From: an uncultured Acetobacteraceae bacterium
GTDB taxonomy: Bacteria; Pseudomonadota; Alphaproteobacteria; Acetobacterales; Acetobacteraceae
Reading direction: 5' to 3'
NCBI GenBank assembly: GCA_903924985.1
Contig: CAIYDT010000176.1
Span: forward strand, 1 to 35,145
DNA: 35,145 nt
Shown here: positions 16,545 through 23,960 of the stretch, piece after piece
How the letters are laid out: each line of letters opens with the position of its first letter
Numbering within the stretch: position 1 is the first letter of the stretch
Program-made: the position numbers and the translations under genes
Notes under the pieces: generated by a model
Told to the model about the DNA's origin: nothing
Databases searched by the model: none
The model's input: the letters and a program-made list of their open reading frames with translations, nothing else

Positions 16545-18508
16545 CAGCCCAGCGCCATCGCGATAACCGCGGCTGCGAGTGCCGTCAGTCCGAGGCCGGC
16601 GGTCAACTCCTGCCCGTATCGGGCCGCGAGGGACGCTCGTTCGGCGCCACCCTGCGCGATGTGTGCCAGTTCCGAGGCGATGCGCGCGAGGGCAGCGTTG
16701 GCCGCGACGGCCCCAGCGGCATCGGCTTCGAGGCTGATGGGATCGTCCAGCACGGCGACAATGGGGGCGAACAGTCCCTCCTCGGCCAGCGTGTGCAAGC
16801 GCGCCCGCAGCGCGGTGCGCCGGTCCCGATTATTCCATTCCGCGGTCAGCGATTCCGATTGTGTCACTGCCCAGCGGGCCAGGGCCGGCATCGGTTTGGG
16901 CCCGTAGCGGGCCTGGAGCCGCGCAAGAATGCGCAGCCATGGCATGGCGGGAAACCCGGACCCGTGATGCGCCGCCAGCGCGTTAACCTCCATTTCCAGA
17001 TCCTGAGAGGCACGCGTGGCCAGGAACGCCACGACATCGAGATCGAACGGCTGCCCGGCGCTTTGCATGACCGCCTCCATGGCGGGCGCGACCGCGTCGA
17101 GGCTGGTAACCCAATGCCCAGTCCCCAACGGGCCACCGCATGGCAACAGCGGGTTGAGGGTGTAGGTCAATCGCGCCACGCCTCCCGCGGGCGACCGAAC
17201 CCGCATGAGCGCCTGGTTCGAGCGCGCCTCGGTTCGCAACGTGAAGACGTCGCAGCGGTTTTCTCGCATGGTTGCCCAGGCGCCGATCGCCTCAGTCGAG
17301 ATTGCCTCCTCCAGCCGCTCCAGCAGGGCGGAGTCGTGGTGAACTGCCGTCGCCAAAGCTGGGCCGAGCCCGTCGGGCCAGAATGCGATGCCGCGCCAGC
17401 AGAGCGGTGCCAAGGGTTCCAGCGTGGCGACCACCCGCATCGCCAACATGGCATCGGCCAGCGTTTCGTCCGCCTGCGGTTCGGCCGCCCGTTGGCGCAC
17501 CATGTCGTCCGTGCGGGCGCACAACGTCGCGTCACCCAGTCCCCGGCGAAGCCAGTGGGCGACGCTGCCGTCCCGAATGGCTCTCACGCCGCTTTCGGGT
17601 TCTTTACCGATCGCGTGTGCCAGCGTGCGCGCGTCCCACGCCGTCGTTCCCCCCACCGCCAGCGGGCGCGGCGCGCGTCGCGGCGGGCGTGCCGCGACGC
17701 GCCGTCCGCGTGCGGTGGCGGGGTCCAGCAACATGGCGGGGGTGGGTCGGTGATCCGGATCCTCGGCCAACATGCCGCGCGCCAGATCGGCGATCATGGT
17801 GGGCAGGCGCAGGTCCCCGGCCACGGCACCGAAGCTGCCAAGCTCCAGCTTTCGCCGCAGCACGGTCGCCGCGTCCAGGCCGGCGAGCGGGGTCGTTCCC
17901 GTCGCCAGCGCGATCAGCAGGCAGCCGAGGGCATAGATATCGTCGGCGACCGAACCGTCGCCACGCGCGGCCGGGTGGCACATCAGGCTGTAGAACGGCT
18001 CATACGCAGGGGGCTGATGGAATGCCGGTGGCGCGGCCCAGGCGCAGCCGATTGTGATAGGCTGACCGGGGGCAGGGAGAAAAATGTTGTCCGGGCGGAT
18101 GGCGCGATGTGTCAGACGCCGAGCCTCGAGCTGGCGCAGGACGTGGGCTGCCGGACGGAGGACATGGGCGATCAGCGCTGTTTCGGACCAGGGTTTCGTG
18201 GCGATGCCGAGGACGGGTCCGGGCGGCGCCGGGCAAATGACGTAGTAGCCGGGGGCGTTGTTGGGGCCAGGCGCGGAACCGGAGGCGAGCGGGTTGAGCA
18301 GGTTCTCCACCGGGTCGTTCAGGTCCCGCAGCACGTTAGCGCGCACCGGTTCCGCTCGGCTGACGCTGACGGCCATGAGGTCGCGGCGGCCGGTGCGGAG
18401 GTCGGTGGCGGCGAAGGCGGGCTGGCCGCCGCCCGCGCCGGGGAGAGGGTGGGCGGGGTCTACGGTGTAGCGTCCGGCTATCGGGGGGTGGTTGGTTGGG
18501 GTTTGCAT
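16544..18508 (-). CDS. Protein-kinase-fold protein lacking catalytic residues (pseudokinase)
   Basis: A 654-residue protein. Residues about 10-265 follow the eukaryotic-like Ser/Thr kinase layout: helix alpha-E (HVLRQLEARRLTH), catalytic-loop equivalent HRAIRPDN (134-141), subdomain IX DDIYALGCLLIALATGTTPL (189-208) and a closing ARGMLAEDPDHRPTPAMLLD. In HRD the catalytic Asp is Ala136 and the loop Lys is Arg138; DFG is replaced by GCA (154-156); no clear VAIK lysine or glycine loop is seen. It is therefore probably not an active kinase. The C-terminal ~390 residues are helical and unrecognised, ending in a membrane helix (TAGLGLTALAAAVIAMALG). A perfect CtrA-like box lies 45 bp upstream. The ATG at 18508 lacks a strong ribosome-binding site. 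Confidence 0.8.
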   Translation of the reverse strand: MQTPTNHPPIAGRYTVDPAHPLPGAGGGQPAFAATDLRTGRRDLMAVSVSRAEPVRANVLRDLNDPVENLLNPLASGSAPGPNNAPGYYVICPAPPGPVLGIATKPWSETALIAHVLRPAAHVLRQLEARRLTHRAIRPDNIFLPAPGQPITIGCAWAAPPAFHQPPAYEPFYSLMCHPAARGDGSVADDIYALGCLLIALATGTTPLAGLDAATVLRRKLELGSFGAVAGDLRLPTMIADLARGMLAEDPDHRPTPAMLLDPATARGRRVAARPPRRAPRPLAVGGTTAWDARTLAHAIGKEPESGVRAIRDGSVAHWLRRGLGDATLCARTDDMVRQRAAEPQADETLADAMLAMRVVATLEPLAPLCWRGIAFWPDGLGPALATAVHHDSALLERLEEAISTEAIGAWATMRENRCDVFTLRTEARSNQALMRVRSPAGGVARLTYTLNPLLPCGGPLGTGHWVTSLDAVAPAMEAVMQSAGQPFDLDVVAFLATRASQDLEMEVNALAAHHGSGFPAMPWLRILARLQARYGPKPMPALARWAVTQSESLTAEWNNRDRRTALRARLHTLAEEGLFAPIVAVLDDPISLEADAAGAVAANAALARIASELAHIAQGGAERASLAARYGQELTAGLGLTALAAAVIAMALG

Positions 18509-18552
18509 CGGGACCGCGCTGGGGTGACGCGGAGGATTGTGAGGGGGAAAGG

Positions 18553-18567
18553 TTAACGAAGGGTTAA
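18553..18567 (-). promoter_or_regulatory. Perfect CtrA-like box upstream of the pseudokinase gene
   Basis: TTAA (18553-18556), seven bases, TTAA (18564-18567), flanked by a further C, as in the CtrA consensus TTAA-N7-TTAA(C). It lies 45 bp before the start codon of the pseudokinase gene and downstream of the purA stop, so the pseudokinase operon is the only plausible target. CtrA itself is not in the window. Confidence 0.5.
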
Positions 18568-18653
18568 CGGCGGGGGGATTTTTTGGTCGCTCAGTCCTTC
18601 CCGCGGCCGGCTGGTAAAAGCGAGCGTGCGGGTCCCAACAGCCAGTGAGCCTC

Positions 18654-19943
18654 TCAATCCTCGAACGGATCCCGAACCATAATCGTGTCGTCCCGTTCCG
18701 GACTGGTGGACACCAGCGTCACCGGCGCCTCCACCAGTTCCTCGATCCGGCGCACGTACTTGATCGCCTGCGCCGGCAGATCGGCCCATGACCGAGCGCC
18801 GCGGGACGACCCGGACCAGCCCTCCATGGTCTCGTAGACCGGTTCGGCGGCGGCCTGAGCCCCGGGGGCGGCCGGTAAATGGTGCAGGACCTTCCCATCG
18901 ATCCGGTAGCCGGTGCAGATTTTCAGTTCCGGCAGCCCGTCCAGCACGTCCAGCTTGGTCAGCACCAGCCCTTGGATGCCCGCGACCTTCACCGCCTGAC
19001 GCACCATGGCGGCGTCGAACCAGCCGCAGCGGCGCGGGCGGCCGGTGACGGTGCCGAACTCGTGGCCCCGCTCGCCCAGCAGCTTGCCGATGTCGTCGCT
19101 CAACTCGGACGGAAACGGCCCCGACCCGACCCGGGTCGTGTAAGCCTTGGCGATCCCGAGCACGAACCCGACCACGTGCGGCCCAACCCCGGCGCCCGAG
19201 GCCGCCGTCGCCGCCACCGTGTTGGACGACGTCACATAGGGGTAGGTGCCGTGATCGACGTCGAGCATCACCGCCTGCGCGCCCTCGAACAGGATGCGTT
19301 TTCCCCCCTTGCGCAGGGTGTCCAGCCGCTCCCACACCGGTTCGGCGTATTGCAGGACCTGCGGGGCCAGTTCCAGCAAGCGCGCCAGGACGGTCTGCTT
19401 GTCGAAAACGGGCACCCCGAGGCTGGCCAGCAGCGTGTTGTGGTGGCGCAGCAGCTCGTCCAGTTTGGCGTCCAGCGTCTCCGGCTCCGCCAGATCGCAG
19501 ACGCGAATGGCGCGGCGGGCGACTTTGTCCTCATAGGCCGGGCCGATGCCGCGGCCGGTGGTGCCGATCTTGCGGTCGCCGCGGGCGTCTTCCCGAGCAC
19601 GATCCAAAGCGCCATGCATCGGCAGAATCAGAACGGCGTTGTCCGCTATGCGGAGGGTTTCCGGCGTGACCGTCAGCCCCTGCGCCTGGACGCGGGCGAT
19701 TTCCGCCAGCAGCGCCTCGGGGTCGATGACCACGCCGTTGCCGATGACGCCCAGCTTGCCGCGCACCAGGCCCGAGGGCAGCAGCGACAGCTTGTAGGTC
19801 TCGTTACCGACCACCAGCGTATGCCCGGCATTATGCCCGCCCTGGTAACGCACGACCACATCGGCGCGGCTCGCGAGCCAATCGACGACCTTCCCCTTGC
19901 CCTCGTCGCCCCATTGGGCGCCGATCACGGCGACCTTGGCCAT
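18654..19943 (-). CDS. purA: Adenylosuccinate synthetase
   Basis: Converts IMP and aspartate to adenylosuccinate using GTP, the first step from IMP to AMP. The 429-residue product is the normal length. It begins [20 protein letters not shown], with the GDEGKGK nucleotide loop, then [43 protein letters not shown] and [20 protein letters not shown] 19943 lies 5 bp after the hisZ stop, so hisZ-purA form an operon. The same frame stays open upstream to 20765, but that part overlaps hisZ and is not coding. Confidence 0.97.
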   Translation of the reverse strand: MAKVAVIGAQWGDEGKGKVVDWLASRADVVVRYQGGHNAGHTLVVGNETYKLSLLPSGLVRGKLGVIGNGVVIDPEALLAEIARVQAQGLTVTPETLRIADNAVLILPMHGALDRAREDARGDRKIGTTGRGIGPAYEDKVARRAIRVCDLAEPETLDAKLDELLRHHNTLLASLGVPVFDKQTVLARLLELAPQVLQYAEPVWERLDTLRKGGKRILFEGAQAVMLDVDHGTYPYVTSSNTVAATAASGAGVGPHVVGFVLGIAKAYTTRVGSGPFPSELSDDIGKLLGERGHEFGTVTGRPRRCGWFDAAMVRQAVKVAGIQGLVLTKLDVLDGLPELKICTGYRIDGKVLHHLPAAPGAQAAAEPVYETMEGWSGSSRGARSWADLPAQAIKYVRRIEELVEAPVTLVSTSPERDDTIMVRDPFED

Positions 19944-19948
19944 TGGCT

Positions 19949-21103
19949 TTAGACCTCGGTGAGGAGTGGAACGGCGGAAGCGCCGACCAGGATATGGGTG
20001 CAGCCGAGGCGGCGTGCCTCGGCTTTTTCGTCGGGTGCGGAAGCCAGGGCGGCAACCGTGGCAAAGCCTTGCGCGCGGATCGCGGCGGCGTCGTCCAGCC
20101 GAGCGGCGTGCGGGACATAAACGCGCGGACGGGCTTCCCATTTGGGGGCGGCGCGCAGCACCGCGTCGGCGAACAGGGTCAGGCCGGTGCCGGGTTCGGC
20201 TTCCCCGCCGCCGTAACGCCCGCCGCGGCCAAGTTCTTCGTGCTTGCCGGGGGCGTAGATGGTGACGGAGACGCCGGTTTCGTAGCGGAAGCCGCGGAAC
20301 TCCACGGGGTCGATGGTCAGGCGCAGTGCCGGCGTTCGGGCACGGATGGCGGCAACGACGGCGGTCAGACGAGCGGCCAGTGCGCCGGCGCCGTTGGGCA
20401 ACCGCGCGGCTGTCAGCGCGGCCAAGGCTCGGTCGGCCGGGCCGGCGGCAAGAAGAAGTTCGGTCAATACCGGCGCCAGCGCCCCGCCATGATCGGCCAC
20501 AGCGGCGGCATCCTTGCGGTCCAGCGCGCGGGCCAAGGCGGCGCGTTCGGCACCTACGATGCCTGCCTCGTCCATCAACGTCGGCGTAAGCATCGGCAGC
20601 GTCAGGTCGAAGCTGACCCGCGTCAGGCCTACGGCGGCGAGGGCCTCGGCCGCCACCAGCACGATTTCCGCGTCGGCCTCCGGGCTGTCCTGGCCGATCA
20701 GCTCGATGCCAGCCTGGGCGATCTGCCGGTCGGGGGCGAGTTGGCTGCCGCGCACCCGCAGGCATTGCCCAGCGTACGAAAGCCGCAGCGGGCGGGGCGC
20801 TTTGGCCAGGCGCGTGGCGGCGATGCGGGCGACCTGCGGCGTGGTGTCGGCGCGCAGCCCCATCATCCGCTGGCTGTCGGGATCCATGATGCGGAAGGTC
20901 TGGTCCGCCACAGCGGAGCCGAAGCCGGCCAGGAGGGAGTCCTCGAACTCCAGCAGCGGCGGTTTGACCCGCTGGTAGCCGTGGCTGGCGAAGACATCCA
21001 TGAGCGATTCTACCGCCGATGCCTCGGTCTCGGCATCGGGGGGAAGCAGGTCGCGCAGGCCGGCCGGCAGGAGGGCCAGGTTGGTTGGGGTATCGTCGGT
21101 CAT
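19949..21103 (-). CDS. hisZ: ATP phosphoribosyltransferase regulatory subunit HisZ
   Basis: A HisRS-like protein without tRNA charging that activates the short form of HisG in histidine synthesis. The 384 residues start with [20 protein letters not shown], the class II synthetase-like opening, and include the motif [27 protein letters not shown] and a GRGGRY segment (residues ~290). It lacks the anticodon-binding domain of true HisRS, and the coupling to purA is typical of alphaproteobacterial hisZ. No clear promoter or ribosome-binding site is visible ahead of ATG 21103. hisG is not in the window. Confidence 0.93.
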   Translation of the reverse strand: MTDDTPTNLALLPAGLRDLLPPDAETEASAVESLMDVFASHGYQRVKPPLLEFEDSLLAGFGSAVADQTFRIMDPDSQRMMGLRADTTPQVARIAATRLAKAPRPLRLSYAGQCLRVRGSQLAPDRQIAQAGIELIGQDSPEADAEIVLVAAEALAAVGLTRVSFDLTLPMLTPTLMDEAGIVGAERAALARALDRKDAAAVADHGGALAPVLTELLLAAGPADRALAALTAARLPNGAGALAARLTAVVAAIRARTPALRLTIDPVEFRGFRYETGVSVTIYAPGKHEELGRGGRYGGGEAEPGTGLTLFADAVLRAAPKWEARPRVYVPHAARLDDAAAIRAQGFATVAALASAPDEKAEARRLGCTHILVGASAVPLLTEV

Positions 21104-21119
21104 GGCGTGGCGTCAGCTA

Positions 21120-21462
21120 TCAGCAATTGGGCGGGGGGGGAACACCCTGTTTCGTGGGCTGGCGGGCGATAACGGACTGTCGCTCGGCATCCGCGGCGTC
21201 GTAGAGGTGCATGGTCCGTCCGCCGACCACCCGAGGGCCAGCGCCAGGCGGCAAGTCAACCGATTGTGATGCGGTCGGTCCCCCCGTGCGGCGTCCTCGC
21301 GAGCGTCGGCTGCGTTGTGCCACCAAGGCGTGCGACGCCTTTCGGGACAAAGTTGCGTTTGCCATACGTGTCGCCGGCGGCGATCAGCGTGCCTTTCGAC
21401 CGGATCATTCCCAAATCGTCTTCTGTCTCGTTGACAAACCATAAGGCCTTCCTCCATATCAC
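21120..21462 (-). pseudogene. Possible frameshifted small gene, unknown
   Basis: Two minus-strand frames with coding-like wobble GC content lie end to end. The first (from ATG 21462) reads FVNETEDDLGMIRSKGTLIA and continues to a TGA at about 21256. The second, one base out, runs through VVGGRTMHLYDAADAERQSV to TGA at 21120. Between them is a run of six C (21280-21285), a likely slip site. Together they would encode about 110 residues. I recognise no family. It may be a decayed gene, a sequencing error, or chance; the short distance to the plus-strand start at 21494 argues against an active gene. Confidence 0.3.
21431..21460 (+). promoter_or_regulatory. Candidate promoter of the Cys-rich secreted protein gene
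   Basis: TTGACA (21431-21436) is a perfect -35, followed after 18 bp by CATATC (21455-21460), a weak -10 with 3 of 6 matches. It is 34 bp from ATG 21494 and in the right orientation. Confidence 0.35.
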
Positions 21463-21493
21463 GATCTACGGAGGCCAAGAGAAGGTGGATACA

Positions 21494-21973
21494 ATGCGAT
21501 CGATTCTATTGCTCATTTCGATGTTTATGATTAGTATAAAGGCGATTGGTCCAGCGTCCGCGCTATGCCATGCTCCGAATGATGTTTGTGAGCATATCAA
21601 ATATTGCGCTATCGGAAATCTAACTGATAGAAACAAAATTGATCGGGACCGCCTCAACCAGGCGATAAACAATGGTGTGGTAAGTGGGATTTATCCTCCC
21701 ACCGAAGCCTGCCAACGGAACGTCGGTGATATTCATGCCTGGGAACGCGATTCATCAGGATGCCACGATAGTGAATATTTTGGAATAGCAACGCAGGCCA
21801 AGGCGATCGGTTGGCAGTGTGGGAAGCGCGTCAGGTTTTATTGCTACACACAAGGGAAAGATTATGATCTGGACGGCCTTCAATGCAAAGGCCCTCCAAA
21901 TGTCGGCGCCGCATGTATGTGTAACGTTTTCGGTCAGGACAGCCCAGGTCAAGTCCAGGCATCTCAGTTCTGA
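21494..21973 (+). CDS. Cys-rich secreted protein of unknown function
   Basis: A 159-residue protein with a signal peptide (MRSILLLISMFMISIKAIGP then ASA, probable cleavage before or near LCHAP). The mature part has ten Cys (including CHAPNDVCEHIKYC and CMCNVF), enough for five disulfides, so it is expected to fold outside the cytoplasm. GAAGGTGG precedes ATG 21494; the frame is open further upstream without coding character. The gene is clearly more AT-rich than everything around it (codons such as ATA, AAT, TTT, GAT are frequent), a mark of recent acquisition. No known domain is recognised. It could be a secreted toxin, inhibitor or surface protein. Confidence 0.65.
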   Translation: MRSILLLISMFMISIKAIGPASALCHAPNDVCEHIKYCAIGNLTDRNKIDRDRLNQAINNGVVSGIYPPTEACQRNVGDIHAWERDSSGCHDSEYFGIATQAKAIGWQCGKRVRFYCYTQGKDYDLDGLQCKGPPNVGAACMCNVFGQDSPGQVQASQF

Positions 21974-22104
21974 CCTTTCCAGGTTGGCGCCATCGCAGGC
22001 AGTCTGCATGAATATCGACAAAATGGCCGCACCGGCGCGGCTACCTGCTGACAGCCGTGTGGCGGATTCTAGCCCGATTTGGTGTGCGGGCTCTCGCCGG
22101 TTGT

Positions 22105-22662
22105 CTACACCCCCACCGGGGCCACGGCCCCGGTGATCCGTTGATACAACACCTTGGTCTCGTCCGTCACCGCCACCGTGTCCTCCTGCAAATTGCGCGG
22201 CGTGATGGCGATAAACGCGATCTCCCAGTCCTCTGGCACCGGCTTGCCCACCTTCGGCAGGAACGCGTGCGGCGCGCCGGGGGCGTTGTGGAAATGCCCG
22301 CCGCCGGTCACCGGGGTCAGCACCGGTTCGCCCGCGTCGCTGACCGAAAACGCATCGGCCTCCCCGCGCACATACATCGCGAACTGGTCGGTTCGGCTGA
22401 ACGGATGCCGGTGCAGTTCGACCCGAGGCAGGAACACGCCCGCCACGTTCCGCCCATGCCTGTTACGCCCGCCGCGCCATATGCCATTGCCGGTCAGGTC
22501 CATCGGGGTCTCCAACCCGAATTCCGGCCTCCCGAGCACCGCCCTCAGCGCCTCGCGCGGATCGTCGTGGGACGCGCGCGCGGCGTCGAACGCGGCGTAG
22601 ACGTCGCGCATCCAGTCGAGTTCGTCCTGCGCCAATTCGTGGTCCAGCAGCGGAATGGTCAT
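22105..22662 (-). CDS. Cupin-fold protein, partner of the amidohydrolase
   Basis: A 185-residue soluble protein. ELHRHPFSRTDQFAMYVRGE and GGGHFHNAPGAPHAFLP look like the two cupin motifs, with His residues able to bind a metal. The N-terminal ~60 residues are helical. The start is taken at ATG 22662 (MTIPLLDHELAQDELDW), 11 bp after the amidohydrolase stop; the frame is open further upstream only because it overlaps that gene. The pair probably acts in one catabolic pathway, perhaps of an aromatic or acidic ring-cleavage product. The substrate is unknown. Confidence 0.7.
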   Translation of the reverse strand: MTIPLLDHELAQDELDWMRDVYAAFDAARASHDDPREALRAVLGRPEFGLETPMDLTGNGIWRGGRNRHGRNVAGVFLPRVELHRHPFSRTDQFAMYVRGEADAFSVSDAGEPVLTPVTGGGHFHNAPGAPHAFLPKVGKPVPEDWEIAFIAITPRNLQEDTVAVTDETKVLYQRITGAVAPVGV

Positions 22663-22673
22663 GGGCCTGTCTT

Positions 22674-23822
22674 TCACTGGATATTGTAAAGCCTGGCGGC
22701 GTTGTCGTGCACGATCTTGGCACGGACCGACGGCGAAATCGCCGCCAGATTGCGGCCGATCACCGCATGGGAGTCGGGCCACAGGCAGTCCGGGTGCGGA
22801 TAGTCCGATCCCCACATGATGTTATCCTCCCCAATCAGGGGAATAATCGGCTCCAGGAACTGGTCCTGCTGGTAGGTCACGAACCCCTGTCGGCGGAAAT
22901 AGTCGCTCGGTTTCATGCTGAAGCCCAGGCTGCGGGCGCGGTCGTGATATTCGGTGTCCAGCCGGTCGAAGATATAGGGCAGCCAGGTCACGCCGGACTC
23001 GCCCAGCACGAACTTGAAATCCGGGTATTTCTCGCAGGCGCCGGACGCCAGCAGCGACACCAGCACCTCCATCGTATCGGTCTGGAACAACGCCGAGCGC
23101 ACGAGGCGCCATTGGGTGAAGTATTCCTTCTCCATTTCGGGATTGTTCGGCGCGCGCGGCGACTGCGATCCGGTGGAATGGAAGGAAATCGGGAAGTGGC
23201 ACTCCGCCGCCGCTTCCCACAGCACGTACCAGTCGTGGTGCCACAGCGGCACGACCGAGTGCTTGAACGCCATGTCGCCGCCACGCAGGCCCATCTTGGC
23301 GCAACGCCGCACCTCGGCCGCCGCTTCCTTCGGGTCGTGGTTGGGCACGATGGCCAGGGGGAACACCCGGTTCGGGTCGGCCCGTTTGGCGAAATCCGCC
23401 ACCCAGTCGTTGTAGACGCCGTCGGCCCAGCCGCGCATCGCCTTGTCGGCGATCATGTGGTTGATCATCAGGCAGCCGTAGACGATCTCGGCCTTCACCC
23501 CGTCGCGGTCGAGGTCGGCGACCCGCAGATCCGGCGTGGTGGGGCGGGGATTGGCGCCGGGGAAATAGTTCCACTCGAACCCCGCGTCCTTCATCTCATC
23601 GACGTGGGTGAACGAACCCTTTTGGTATTTGGTGAAGCCGGGGCCGACCCCATTCCACATACCCTTGTCGTCGCCATCGACGATCCAGTGCAGGCCGTCG
23701 TCGCGCTGTTCGGTGCGCGGCGCGGTGGCCTTCCACCTGGCCGGAGCCGCCGCCGACCACAGGTCGGCCGGGCAGTAGGTCATGTCGATATGGTTGTCGG
23801 CGGAGATCAGCTGTTCAGCCAT
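22674..23822 (-). CDS. Amidohydrolase family 2 (ACMSD-like) protein
   Basis: A 382-residue TIM-barrel metal hydrolase or decarboxylase. ISADNHIDM near the N-terminus stands in place of the usual HxH motif, the mid-barrel His lies in PISFHSTGS, the core VLGESGVTWLPYIFDRLD is typical, and GSDYPHPDCLWPDS carries the conserved Asp. Family members decarboxylate or hydrolyse aromatic-derived acids with one metal ion. ATG 23822 has AGGAGCG upstream; the frame is open to 24455, but that stretch overlaps the MBOAT gene and is not coding. It leads an operon with the cupin gene. The exact substrate cannot be given. Confidence 0.85.
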   Translation of the reverse strand: MAEQLISADNHIDMTYCPADLWSAAAPARWKATAPRTEQRDDGLHWIVDGDDKGMWNGVGPGFTKYQKGSFTHVDEMKDAGFEWNYFPGANPRPTTPDLRVADLDRDGVKAEIVYGCLMINHMIADKAMRGWADGVYNDWVADFAKRADPNRVFPLAIVPNHDPKEAAAEVRRCAKMGLRGGDMAFKHSVVPLWHHDWYVLWEAAAECHFPISFHSTGSQSPRAPNNPEMEKEYFTQWRLVRSALFQTDTMEVLVSLLASGACEKYPDFKFVLGESGVTWLPYIFDRLDTEYHDRARSLGFSMKPSDYFRRQGFVTYQQDQFLEPIIPLIGEDNIMWGSDYPHPDCLWPDSHAVIGRNLAAISPSVRAKIVHDNAARLYNIQ

Positions 23823-23930
23823 TGGACGCTCCTGTTTGTTTTGCCCAGCGGGATCTTGCCCAGCAGGATTATGCCTGACGGTAAGCCCGGGATGGCGATT
23901 GTGGCAAGCTTCCGGGTTTTTTTGCTGGCG

Positions 23931-23945
23931 TTTACCTTTGGTTAA
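23931..23945 (+). promoter_or_regulatory. CtrA-like box (one mismatch) before the MBOAT gene
   Basis: TTTA (23931-23934), seven bases, TTAA (23942-23945): one base from the TTAA-N7-TTAA consensus, 15 bp ahead of ATG 23961. It is low confidence on its own but is the fourth such site in the window. Confidence 0.3.
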
Positions 23946-23960
23946 CGTTTGGCCGGCACA

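Noticed and set aside
16283..18556. 757-codon plus-strand open frame opposite the pseudokinase gene
   Set aside because: The product is Arg/Gly/Gln-rich without domains; the minus-strand frame has the kinase fold and proper codon bias.
19944..20765. Upstream extension of the purA frame
   Set aside because: It overlaps hisZ in another frame and has no similarity; PurA starts at [15 protein letters not shown].
23838..23868. Near-repeat TTGCCCAGC(G/A)GGAT twice, upstream of the amidohydrolase gene
   Set aside because: Short and imperfect; no clear role, so not listed as a feature.
23886..23923. CCCGG...CCGGG followed by seven T before the MBOAT gene
   Set aside because: The stem is 5 bp with a 21-nt loop and no plus-strand gene ends there; too weak to call a terminator.
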